This document shows positions 6,981-13,944 of a DNA stretch of 13,944 bases, in pieces. The notes under the pieces were generated by a model. The model was not told the origin of the DNA. It was given only the letters and a program-made list of their open reading frames with translations, and did no database searches. The DNA lies in the NCBI GenBank assembly GCA_029933495.1, contig JAOZOC010000029.1, positions 1-13,944 of the forward strand, read 5' to 3'. A program made the translations under genes and the position numbers. The first letter of the stretch is position 1, and every line of letters starts with the position of its first letter. This stretch comes from Bacteroidales bacterium (GTDB taxonomy: Bacteria; Bacteroidota; Bacteroidia; Bacteroidales; JAADJA01).

Positions 6981-8120
6981 TTATTTGACATTTTTATTTT
7001 GAGTATTGATCTCTTTTATAAAGCACCTGCGTCTTTTATGCTGAATATGTTCGTAATTTTTCCAGTTGCTAATCACATTATGATTTGTTTCAAAAATACC
7101 TGTGGTTTCCATTTGGTTAACACCCATATCCAGCATCTCCTGCTGCAATTCCGCAAAAAGAATTACAGCTGCTCCTGAGGTGTGATACTTTGGTGCAACT
7201 CCTGTCAGCAAAAGATCAATTACTTCCGGTTTTTTCAGAGCTTTCATAATATGATAAACCCCAAAAGGAAATATTTTGCCATTTGCTTTTTGCATTGCTC
7301 TTGACAGCGAAGGCATTCCGACAACGAAAGCAGCTAATTCATTATCTTTTTTTACAATTCGAACAAATCTAGGGTTTAAAATTTTAAAGTACTTTCCGGC
7401 AATAGCATCAATCATCTTGTCATTGAATGGAGTTGTATAAGGTAGCTCCTGAAATGCATTATTAAGAAGGCGGAATAATGGTTTTACATATTGTTGTAAT
7501 TCTTTAGTAGATTCGGGTTTAGTTACCTCAAATCCATATCTTCTTTTAACAATCGCAGCGCCTCTTACTCCTTTCTTTATTGCATTTTCACCAATTGTTA
7601 ACCGGAACTCTATCCAGTCATTTTCTTTTTCAAACCCAAGAGCTTCAATATGTTCTTTGTAATATGGTTTGTGATATACTGAAGCTATGGAGGGCAGGTG
7701 GTCAAAACCTTCGACAAGCATACCCTGGGTTTCAAGATTACTAAACCCAAGAGGTCCATGTATGTATTCCATTCCCTTTTCTTTGAGCCATCCTTCAGCG
7801 GTTTCGATAAGCTTTTTAGAAACGTTTCTGTCATTAATAAACTCCATCCGTGAAAACCTGCCAAACTTTTTCCCGGTCTTCTCATTGTATTTCCGGTTTA
7901 ATATTGCACCTATTCTTCCCACACATTTCTTGCCATCCCAGGCTGTCCAGAATATTGCGTCACAATACTCAAATGAAGGATTAGTTTCAGGGGATAATTG
8001 CTTAATATCATCTTTAATTATCGGAGGAACCCACATCGGGTCACCTTTATAAATACTGAACGGCAATTTTACAAATTGCTTTTTTTGTTTCGGAGTTTTA
8101 ACTTCTTGAATTTCCAGCAT
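6981..8120 (-). CDS. YghO-like GNAT-fold N-acyltransferase family protein, substrate unknown
   Basis: Soluble protein of 379 aa without signal peptide or membrane segments. The start LEIQEVKTPKQKKQFVKLPFSIYKGDPMWVPP, the segment DAIFWTAWDGKKCVGRIGAILN and the C-terminal METTGIFETNHNVISNWKNY are what I associate with the YghO-like group of GNAT-fold proteins. WDGKKCVGRIGA resembles the central beta strands of an acetyltransferase, and the region from about residue 210 repeats that style (DNELAAFVVGMPSLSRAM). No characterised activity is known to me for this group. The chosen ATG at 8120 is preceded by a purine-rich AAGAGAAGG. A consensus -7 element lies about 28 nt upstream, making the gene divergent from metH across 124 nt. 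It may be co-transcribed with the sorting-domain gene downstream, but the 133-nt gap argues for independent control of that gene. Confidence 0.68.
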   Translation of the reverse strand: MLEIQEVKTPKQKKQFVKLPFSIYKGDPMWVPPIIKDDIKQLSPETNPSFEYCDAIFWTAWDGKKCVGRIGAILNRKYNEKTGKKFGRFSRMEFINDRNVSKKLIETAEGWLKEKGMEYIHGPLGFSNLETQGMLVEGFDHLPSIASVYHKPYYKEHIEALGFEKENDWIEFRLTIGENAIKKGVRGAAIVKRRYGFEVTKPESTKELQQYVKPLFRLLNNAFQELPYTTPFNDKMIDAIAGKYFKILNPRFVRIVKKDNELAAFVVGMPSLSRAMQKANGKIFPFGVYHIMKALKKPEVIDLLLTGVAPKYHTSGAAVILFAELQQEMLDMGVNQMETTGIFETNHNVISNWKNYEHIQHKRRRCFIKEINTQNKNVK

Positions 8121-8147
8121 CCTTCTCTTTTGTTTGATATTTTATTG

Positions 8148-8155
8148 CAAAGATA
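8148..8155 (-). promoter_or_regulatory. Putative -7 element for the YghO-like gene
   Basis: On the minus strand the octamer reads TATCTTTG, a perfect TAnnTTTG. The expected leader to the ATG at 8120 is about 20-25 nt. No good TTG is found at the -33 spacing (only TTTC-like sequence), so support comes from the -7 element and its position. Confidence 0.5.
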
Positions 8156-8181
8156 ATAGAATGGTAGAAATAGAAATGAAA

Positions 8182-8214
8182 TTGTGGATATTTTGAAACA
8201 TAATTGTACTTTTG
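8182..8214 (+). promoter_or_regulatory. Putative promoter of the metH operon
   Basis: TACTTTTG at 8207-8214 matches TAnnTTTG exactly. A TTG at 8182-8184 stands 22 nt upstream, slightly long but within a plausible range. The predicted transcript would begin near 8220, leaving a leader of about 25 nt before the ATG at 8245. That leader is too short for a cobalamin or SAM riboswitch. Confidence 0.58.
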
Positions 8215-8244
8215 CTAATGTTAATATTGTGAATCTGAAAATAG

Positions 8245-11200
8245 ATGATAAGAAAACCGGATATTAAGATGGAACTCAAACATCGGGTACTTGTGCTTGA
8301 TGGGGCAATGGGTACGATGATTCAGCAATATGGTCTTGAGGAAAAGGATTTCAGAGGAGAGAGGTTTGCCGGATTCAAATATGACTTAAGAGGGAATAAC
8401 GATTTGTTGTCGGTCACTCAGCCCCGAATAATTGGGGAGATACATGAGAAATATCTTGAGGTGGGTTCAGATATTATCGAAACTAACACATTTAACTCAA
8501 CAAGTGTATCCCTTTCTGATTATTATATGGAAGATATGGCTTATGAGATAAATGTAGCCTCAGCAAAGATTGCAAGACAGGCTGCTGATAAATATACCCT
8601 CCTGACTCCTGAAAAACCCAGATATGTCGCAGGTTCAATGGGCCCGACAAGTAAAACCACTTCCATGTCACCTGATGTTAATAATCCCGGTTTCAGGGCT
8701 GTAACTTTTGATGACTTGTATGAAGCATACAAGGAGCAGGCTCTTGGTTTGATAGAAGGCGGTGTTGACCTTTTTTTGATAGAGACGATTTTTGATACTC
8801 TTAATGCCAAAGCAGCCCTGATGGCTGTCTCTGATGCTCAGAGGGAAAAGGGTATTAAGTTGCCGGTTATGGTTTCCGGAACTATTTCTGACGCTAGCGG
8901 AAGAACACTATCAGGCCAGACAACAGAGGCATTCCTGACTTCCATTTCGCATCTCGACCTGCTTACTGTAGGGCTGAATTGTGCAATGGGAGCAAAAGAT
9001 CTTCGACCTTATCTAGAAGAGTTATCTGACAAGGCTTCATACTTCACCAGTGTTTATCCAAATGCCGGGTTGCCGAATCAATTCGGAGAATATGATGAGA
9101 CTCCGAAGATTATGGCAGCACAGATGAAAGATTTCCTTGATAATAATTTTGCAAATATTATTGGTGGGTGCTGCGGAACTACACCTGAACATATAAAAGA
9201 GTTTGTTAAGCTGGCAGAAAAAGCATCTCCCCGAAAAGTGCCGGCATCGCAGCATGAGTTATTGTTAAGCGGGCTTGAACCGTTAAAGGTGTACAAGGGA
9301 AGCAATTTTATAAATATTGGGGAGCGTACTAATGTAAGCGGTTCTCGGAAGTTTGCCAGGCTTATTCGTGAGGAAAAGTTTGATGAGGCTCTGTCAGTTG
9401 CAAGGCAGCAGGTTGAAAATGGTGCACAGATTATCGATATTAATATGGATGATGCCTTGCTGGATGCAGAAAAATCAATGGTTACTTTTCTGAATCTTAT
9501 TGCTGCCGAACCGGATATTGCCAGAGTTCCGGTAATGATCGACTCTTCAAAATGGACAGTCATTGAGGCAGGCCTGAAATGTATTCAGGGAAAGGCTATT
9601 GTGAATTCCATCAGCCTTAAAGAAGGGGAGAAGGAGTTTAAGAAGAGAGCAGCTAAAATACGTGATTATGGTGCTGCTGCTGTTGTAATGGCTTTTGATG
9701 AACAAGGGCAGGCTGCTTCTTTCAAACAGAAAATTGATGTTTGTAAAAGAGCTTATCAGATTCTTATAAAGGATGTTCAATTTCCTCCGGAAGATATCAT
9801 CTTTGACCCTAATATTCTTACCATAGCAACGGGAATGGATGAGCATAATAACTATACCGTTGATTTTATTAATGCTACAAGATGGATTAAAGATAATCTG
9901 CCTTATGCAAAGGTCAGTGGTGGCATCAGTAATCTTTCTTTTTCATTCAGGGGAAATAACACTGTCCGTGAAGCGATGCATTCCGCTTTTCTTTATCACG
10001 CCATTAATGCAGGACTTGATATGGGAATTGTCAATGCAGGTATGTTGCAGATTTATGATGATATTCCAAAGGATTTGCTAATTCTGGTTGAAGATGTTAT
10101 CCTCAACAGAAGAAAGGATGCTACCGAAAGGCTCATTGCCTATGCTGAAAAAGTTAAAGATAGTAAAAGCAAAGAGGTTGTTAATAAGGATGAATGGAGA
10201 AAAGGTGATGTGACAGAAAGGCTCAAACATGCACTGATTAAGGGTAATGCCGATTACGTTGAGGATGATGTGCTTGAAGCACGCAAAAGTTACAAGCGCT
10301 CACTTGACATTATTGAAGGCCCCCTGATGGATGGGATGAATGTTGTTGGAGGCCTCTTTGGGGAAGGCAAGATGTTTTTGCCACAGGTTGTGAAGACAGC
10401 ACGGGTGATGAAGAAGGCAGTTGCTAAACTACTTCCTTTCATTGAGCAGGAGCAGGAAGCAGAGGGGAAAGTCAGGTCAGCCGGAAAGATTATTCTGGCG
10501 ACAGTTAAAGGTGACGTACACGATATCGGTAAAAATATTGTGGGAGTGGTACTGGCTTGTAATAATTTTGAGGTAATTGATCTTGGTGTTATGGTTCCAG
10601 CCGATATAATTATTAAGGCAGCTAAGGATGAAGATGCTGATCTTATTGGACTTAGCGGCTTGATAACACCCTCACTGGAGGAGATGGTGCACTTTGCAAA
10701 AGAGATGGAGAGGCTTGGGATGAATATCCCTCTGCTGATTGGCGGTGCTACAACATCCGAAATTCACACTGCCGTTAAAATTGCCCCGAATTATAATGCT
10801 CCGGTAATCTACGTTAAGGATGCCTCTTTGAGTGTTGGTGTATCAGCAAACCTGATATCTGAGAATATGAAGCAGAAGTATGCGGAGAAGATTAAAGATA
10901 AATATGATAGTATTAAGGAGAAGTACGAATCAAAAATACAAACAAAGAAATATATCTCGCTTCCTGAAGCAAGAGATAATAGGTTGAAAATTATTTGGGA
11001 TGCTAATGATATAGTTAAACCTCACCTTGTTGGAGCAAAATATTTTGATGATTATCCGTTGGAGGATATTATAGAATTTATTGACTGGACTTTCTTTTTT
11101 CATGCATGGAAACTAAATGGGAAATATCCGGGAATATTTGATAATCCTGTGAAGGGAGATGAGGCAAGGAAACTCTTTGATGATGCAAATGAGCTTCTTG

Positions 11201-11931
11201 ATAAAATAGTATCGGAAAAGAGGCTGATTGCAAAAGGAGTAATCGGGCTGTACCCAGCAAATACGATTGGTGATGATGTTGAAGTTTATTCTGAAAAAGA
11301 TAAAGATAGCCGGAAGCTATTGACAACTCTGAGGTTTCTGAGAAATCAGGAATTGAAGGAAAAAGGAAAACCAAACCTTTGTCTCTCTGATTTTATTGCC
11401 CCCCAAAATACAGGAATAGATGATTATATTGGCTTTTTTGCAGTAACAGCAGGCGTCGGGCTGGAAAAGTGGATTAAGCATTACGAGAGTAATAATGATG
11501 ATTATAATAGCATAATGATGAAGGTGCTGGCAGACAGACTTGCAGAAGCTTTTGCCGAACTTTTGCATTACAGAGTCAGAAAAGAGTTCTGGGGTTACAG
11601 CAAGGAAAAGGATTTTAATGTCAGGGAGATTTTGAGAGAGAAATACAGAGGTATTCGCCCTGCACCCGGATATCCGGCATGTCCTGAACATTCGGAAAAG
11701 AAAGTAATTTTCGACCTTCTCGATGTTGAAAGAAAAACAGGAATAGATCTTACTGAGAATTTTGCAATGTATCCGGCAGCTTCAGTTAGTGGCTATTATT
11801 TTGCACATCCTGAATCGCAGTACTTTATGGTTGGTAAGATTGGAAAAGATCAGGTTGAAGATTACGCAAAACGAAAGGGTGTTAGTGAAAAGCAGGTTGA
11901 AAAGTGGCTGAGTGTAAATTTGAATTGGTAA
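8245..11931 (+). CDS. metH: Cobalamin-dependent methionine synthase (5-methyl-THF:homocysteine methyltransferase)
   Basis: Full-length cytosolic MetH, 1228 aa, close to the 1227 aa of the E. coli enzyme. It transfers the methyl group of 5-methyltetrahydrofolate through cob(I)alamin to homocysteine. All modules are present in order. The homocysteine domain (about residues 10-325) begins LVLDGAMGTMIQ and has zinc ligands Cys246 in GLNCAMGA and Cys309/Cys310 in GGCCGTT. The pterin domain (about 350-630) has FINIGERTNVSGSRKF. The four-helix cap is at about 650-740. The B12-binding Rossmann domain carries GDVHDIGKN with the cobalt-ligating His759. The reactivation domain (about 910-1228) carries the AdoMet motif RPAPGYPACPEH at residues 1138-1149. 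An internal ATG at 8269 could also start the protein, but the one at 8245 fits the usual N-terminal length and the upstream promoter. The next gene begins 11 nt after the stop. Confidence 0.98.
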   Translation: MIRKPDIKMELKHRVLVLDGAMGTMIQQYGLEEKDFRGERFAGFKYDLRGNNDLLSVTQPRIIGEIHEKYLEVGSDIIETNTFNSTSVSLSDYYMEDMAYEINVASAKIARQAADKYTLLTPEKPRYVAGSMGPTSKTTSMSPDVNNPGFRAVTFDDLYEAYKEQALGLIEGGVDLFLIETIFDTLNAKAALMAVSDAQREKGIKLPVMVSGTISDASGRTLSGQTTEAFLTSISHLDLLTVGLNCAMGAKDLRPYLEELSDKASYFTSVYPNAGLPNQFGEYDETPKIMAAQMKDFLDNNFANIIGGCCGTTPEHIKEFVKLAEKASPRKVPASQHELLLSGLEPLKVYKGSNFINIGERTNVSGSRKFARLIREEKFDEALSVARQQVENGAQIIDINMDDALLDAEKSMVTFLNLIAAEPDIARVPVMIDSSKWTVIEAGLKCIQGKAIVNSISLKEGEKEFKKRAAKIRDYGAAAVVMAFDEQGQAASFKQKIDVCKRAYQILIKDVQFPPEDIIFDPNILTIATGMDEHNNYTVDFINATRWIKDNLPYAKVSGGISNLSFSFRGNNTVREAMHSAFLYHAINAGLDMGIVNAGMLQIYDDIPKDLLILVEDVILNRRKDATERLIAYAEKVKDSKSKEVVNKDEWRKGDVTERLKHALIKGNADYVEDDVLEARKSYKRSLDIIEGPLMDGMNVVGGLFGEGKMFLPQVVKTARVMKKAVAKLLPFIEQEQEAEGKVRSAGKIILATVKGDVHDIGKNIVGVVLACNNFEVIDLGVMVPADIIIKAAKDEDADLIGLSGLITPSLEEMVHFAKEMERLGMNIPLLIGGATTSEIHTAVKIAPNYNAPVIYVKDASLSVGVSANLISENMKQKYAEKIKDKYDSIKEKYESKIQTKKYISLPEARDNRLKIIWDANDIVKPHLVGAKYFDDYPLEDIIEFIDWTFFFHAWKLNGKYPGIFDNPVKGDEARKLFDDANELLDKIVSEKRLIAKGVIGLYPANTIGDDVEVYSEKDKDSRKLLTTLRFLRNQELKEKGKPNLCLSDFIAPQNTGIDDYIGFFAVTAGVGLEKWIKHYESNNDDYNSIMMKVLADRLAEAFAELLHYRVRKEFWGYSKEKDFNVREILREKYRGIRPAPGYPACPEHSEKKVIFDLLDVERKTGIDLTENFAMYPAASVSGYYFAHPESQYFMVGKIGKDQVEDYAKRKGVSEKQVEKWLSVNLNW

Positions 11932-11942
11932 AAAAGATAAAA

Positions 11943-13778
11943 ATGAGAATACCGTTTCTTGAATATATGAAAGATAACCTGGTTCTTTTTGATGGAGCTA
12001 TTGGAACAGAAATATACAACAGAGGAGTTTTTATTAATAGTTGTTATGATGAATTGAATCTTAAAAGACCTAAACTGATACAGGAGATACACCGCTCGTA
12101 TGTTGAGGCCGGAGCAGATGTTATCGAAACAAATACTTTTGGAGCTAACAGGCTTAAACTTCAAAAGCATAGCCTGGAGGACAAGACCTATGAAATAAAT
12201 TACACAGGAGCTAAACTGGCTCGCGAAATTGCCGGAGATGAGATATATGTGGCCGGTTCCATTGGCCCTCTTGATGAAAGACTGGAACCATGGGGTCCGC
12301 TTGCCGAATCAGAAGCCCGTGAAATATTTCTTGAGCAGGTAAAAGGGTTGATTGACGGGGGAGTTGACCTGATAATACTCGAAACATTCTCTGACCTTCA
12401 CCTTATTCAGCAGGCAATACTTGCAATAAAAGGGGAGTCTGATATTCCTGTTATTGCGCAGATGACTATTAATAATGAGGGAAACTCGCTTTTCGGGACA
12501 CCACCGGAGATGTTTGCCACACGTATGTCACAATGGGGAGCTGATGTTGTAGGTATCAATTGTAGTGTTGGTCCAAAGCCAATGCTTGATGCCCTTGAGA
12601 AAATGAACAGTGTTGTTGGTGTGCCGATCAGTATAATGCCAAATGCAGGGACTCCGCAAAATGTTGATGGTCGTAATATATATCTTGCCACAGCCGATTA
12701 TTTTGCCGAATATACAAAACGCTTTATCCAGGCCGGCGCGCGAATAGTCGGTGGTTGTTGCGGTACAAATCCCACATTTATAAAGGAGATGCGTAAATCA
12801 ATTCAGGCCATTCAGCCGAGGAAGATAGTCGCAAAGCCGCTTGAAGTTAAGATTGAAGAGTCGTTTATGCCTGCTGTACCTGTTTGTGAGAAATCGGAAT
12901 TTGCAAAAAAAATATGTAATAATGAATTTGTTACAACTGTTGAAATTGTCCCGCCGAGAGGGATAGACCCGTCTGTTGCTATTGAACAGGCATCTCATTT
13001 AAAACAGGCAGGAGTGGATGCTATAAATATTCCGGATGGACCAAGAGCATTGTCGAGGATGGGTGCAAGCTATTTGTCATTGATGATGCAGCAGCAGGCT
13101 TGTATAGAGGTTATTCAGCATTATGCATGCCGCGACAGAAACCTGCTTGGAATGGTCGGGGATATGCTTGGTTCCTATGCGGCAGGAATAAAGAACCTGC
13201 TGATAATTACTGGCGATCCACCGAAAATGGGTACCTATCCTGATGCGACCGCTGTTTTTGATGTGGACTCAATTGGATTGACAAATGTTGTCAATTATTT
13301 AAACAGAGGCCAGGACCTTGGAGGTAATCCAATGGATAGCCAGACTGCATTTTTTATTGGTGTGGGAGTTAATCCGGGTGCCATTGACCTTGACTATGAA
13401 ATACGCAGGTTTGAATGGAAGGTGAAAGCAGGAGCTGAGTTTGCGATAACACAGCCAGTATTTGATAATGAACTGTTTTATCGTTTTCTGAAACGCATTG
13501 AGCATATTAATATCCCAATTATTGCCGGAGTATGGCCACTGGTCAGTGTTCGAAATGCAGAGTTTATGAATAATGAAGTTCCTGGTGCTTCTGTACCTGA
13601 TAATATTATGCAGAGAATGTATAATACAAAATCGAAAGAGGAAGCTCGTGAAACAGGACTTGAAATAGCCAGGGAGACTATTGAGCTATTAAAACCGGAT
13701 ATCGCTGGTGTTCAGGTTTCTATGCCTTTTGGTCAAATGAAATACCCCCTTGAGATTCTCAAAGGGGTATTTAACTAA
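11943..13778 (+). CDS. Bifunctional homocysteine S-methyltransferase / 5,10-methylenetetrahydrofolate reductase (YitJ type)
   Basis: Two-domain cytosolic enzyme of 611 aa. The N-terminal half (about residues 5-290) is a homocysteine S-methyltransferase domain. It opens LVLFDGAIGTEIYNRG, has IETNTFGANRLKL, and keeps all three zinc cysteines, Cys207 in GINCSVGP and Cys272/Cys273 in GGCCGTN. The C-terminal half (about 320-611) is a MetF-like FAD-dependent reductase barrel that makes 5-methyl-THF. Its signatures are TTVEIVPPRG near the start, NLLIITGDPPKMG, FFIGVGVNPG, AEFAITQPVFD and IPIIAGVWPLVSVRNAEFM. This arrangement matches Bacillus YitJ. I use the ATG at 11943; a GTG at 11904 would overlap metH by 28 nt and add 13 residues that do not look conserved. 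Being 11 nt behind metH, it is almost certainly co-transcribed and supplies the MetH methyl donor. Whether the methyltransferase half is active, and with which donor, cannot be read from the sequence. Confidence 0.95.
   Translation: MRIPFLEYMKDNLVLFDGAIGTEIYNRGVFINSCYDELNLKRPKLIQEIHRSYVEAGADVIETNTFGANRLKLQKHSLEDKTYEINYTGAKLAREIAGDEIYVAGSIGPLDERLEPWGPLAESEAREIFLEQVKGLIDGGVDLIILETFSDLHLIQQAILAIKGESDIPVIAQMTINNEGNSLFGTPPEMFATRMSQWGADVVGINCSVGPKPMLDALEKMNSVVGVPISIMPNAGTPQNVDGRNIYLATADYFAEYTKRFIQAGARIVGGCCGTNPTFIKEMRKSIQAIQPRKIVAKPLEVKIEESFMPAVPVCEKSEFAKKICNNEFVTTVEIVPPRGIDPSVAIEQASHLKQAGVDAINIPDGPRALSRMGASYLSLMMQQQACIEVIQHYACRDRNLLGMVGDMLGSYAAGIKNLLIITGDPPKMGTYPDATAVFDVDSIGLTNVVNYLNRGQDLGGNPMDSQTAFFIGVGVNPGAIDLDYEIRRFEWKVKAGAEFAITQPVFDNELFYRFLKRIEHINIPIIAGVWPLVSVRNAEFMNNEVPGASVPDNIMQRMYNTKSKEEARETGLEIARETIELLKPDIAGVQVSMPFGQMKYPLEILKGVFN
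13740..13772 (+). terminator. Long hairpin inside the 3' end of the fusion gene, possible terminator or 3'-end stabiliser
   Basis: Two 15-nt arms (13740-13754 and 13758-13772) pair in 14 of 15 positions around an ATT triloop. They form a 9-bp outer stem (AAATACCCC with GGGGTATTT), one C-A mismatch (13749/13763), and a 5-bp inner stem (TTGAG with CTCAA). The hairpin encodes the last residues, KYPLEILKGVF, and ends 3 nt before the stop codon. Only a short run of T lies in its descending arm and no T tract follows, so classic Rho-independent termination is uncertain. Confidence 0.5.
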
Positions 13779-13811
13779 GAATTATGAAGAAAAAGAAGAA
13801 TCTGTTGATAT

Positions 13812-13837
13812 TCCGACTTTTACATAAAAAGGTCGGA
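13812..13837. terminator. Weak hairpin between convergent genes
   Basis: TCCGAC (13812-13817) pairs with GTCGGA (13832-13837). Four further T-A pairs, with one bulged G, close a 5-nt loop. It overlaps the stop codon of the minus-strand gene at 13820 and lies 33 nt after the fusion-gene stop. Neither strand has a T tract after it, so a terminator role for either convergent transcript is only a suggestion. Confidence 0.3.
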
Positions 13838-13944
13838 GATATCTATACTATCTAAATAAAGTTCGAGTATTTCGTCTGAATGAACTGCAACTATCTGGTC
13901 TATCTCTTCTGAGCCGGGTAAGTAAAAAACTTCTACATAAAAGC
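13820..13944 (-). CDS. C-terminal end of an unidentified protein (truncated by window edge)
   Basis: On the minus strand an open frame enters from the right edge and ends at TAA (13822-13820). It gives 40 visible residues, ending in LELYLDSIDISDLFM. The stretch has a protein-like composition: a beta-like FYVEVFYLPG, then SEEIDQIVAVHSDEILELYL, acidic with hydrophobic spacing. I do not recognise a family with confidence. It resembles the C-termini of small uncharacterised Bacteroidota proteins. It is convergent with the metH operon, with 41 nt between the two stop codons. Confidence 0.6.
   Translation of the reverse strand, partial: FYVEVFYLPGSEEIDQIVAVHSDEILELYLDSIDISDLFM

Noticed and set aside
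7687..8052. 121-codon open frame opposite the YghO-like gene
   Set aside because: It lies fully antisense to a gene with recognisable conserved segments, and its composition (Ser/Leu/Pro/Phe-rich) is typical of a shadow frame.
9078..9563. 161-codon open frame antisense to metH
   Set aside because: It mirrors the conserved MetH homocysteine and pterin domains, shows no family motif, and has the Ser/Phe/Ile bias of an antisense shadow.
11904..11942. GTG start for the homocysteine methyltransferase/MTHFR gene overlapping metH
   Set aside because: The added 13 residues do not resemble the family N-terminus, and the ATG at 11943 puts the first conserved strand at the normal distance.
8281..12810. 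Homocysteine domains of metH and the fusion gene considered as a recent tandem duplication
   Set aside because: They share motifs (DGAxGT, IETNTF, GGCCGT) but the rest diverges strongly and the nucleotide sequences do not align in long runs, so they look like old members of separate subfamilies.
13784..13855. Small + strand open frame of 23 codons (starts MKKKKNLLIF)
   Set aside because: Very short, Lys-rich as expected by chance in AT-rich DNA, and overlapping the convergent gene's end; no clear ribosome binding site.

Overview
The window looks like a chromosomal segment from a Bacteroidota organism, probably close to Bacteroidales. Four signs point there: an AT-rich composition, promoters of the TTG / TAnnTTTG type, a cargo-like protein with a type IX secretion (T9SS) type B sorting domain, and the gene order porG-like - uppS - bamA - skp - skp, which I recall from Porphyromonas gingivalis (PG0189-PG0193). 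Nothing indicates a mobile element, prophage, CRISPR array, tRNA or rRNA.

Left part (1-5635, all + strand) is an envelope-biogenesis cluster. It begins with a PorG/DUF6089-type outer-membrane beta-barrel, then undecaprenyl diphosphate synthase (uppS), the outer-membrane assembly protein BamA, and two Skp/OmpH periplasmic chaperones. The genes are packed with gaps of 4 to 45 nt, except that the second skp has its own textbook Bacteroidota promoter. The cluster ends in a strong intrinsic terminator at 5608-5635. These proteins cover lipid carrier synthesis for peptidoglycan and surface glycans, barrel chaperoning and insertion, and probably T9SS assembly.

Middle part (5690-8120, both on the - strand) holds a probable T9SS-exported protein with a nidogen-like N-terminal region and a C-terminal type B sorting domain, and a YghO-like GNAT-fold protein of unknown substrate.

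Right part (8207-13778, + strand) is a two-gene one-carbon/methionine operon. The first gene is full-length cobalamin-dependent methionine synthase (MetH). It is followed after 11 nt by a YitJ-type fusion of a homocysteine S-methyltransferase domain with 5,10-methylenetetrahydrofolate reductase. The reductase makes 5-methyl-THF, which MetH consumes. The operon therefore carries two homocysteine-binding domains, both with the three zinc cysteines. The last codons of the fusion gene form a long hairpin. A convergent partial gene, entering from the right edge on the - strand, ends at 13820.

Most of the window is recognisable housekeeping and envelope biology. I did not find a clearly undescribed system. 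The best leads are the T9SS-linked envelope synteny, the paired homocysteine methyltransferase domains, the hairpin embedded in the coding 3' end, the odd BamA C-terminus and the basic tail of the first Skp.
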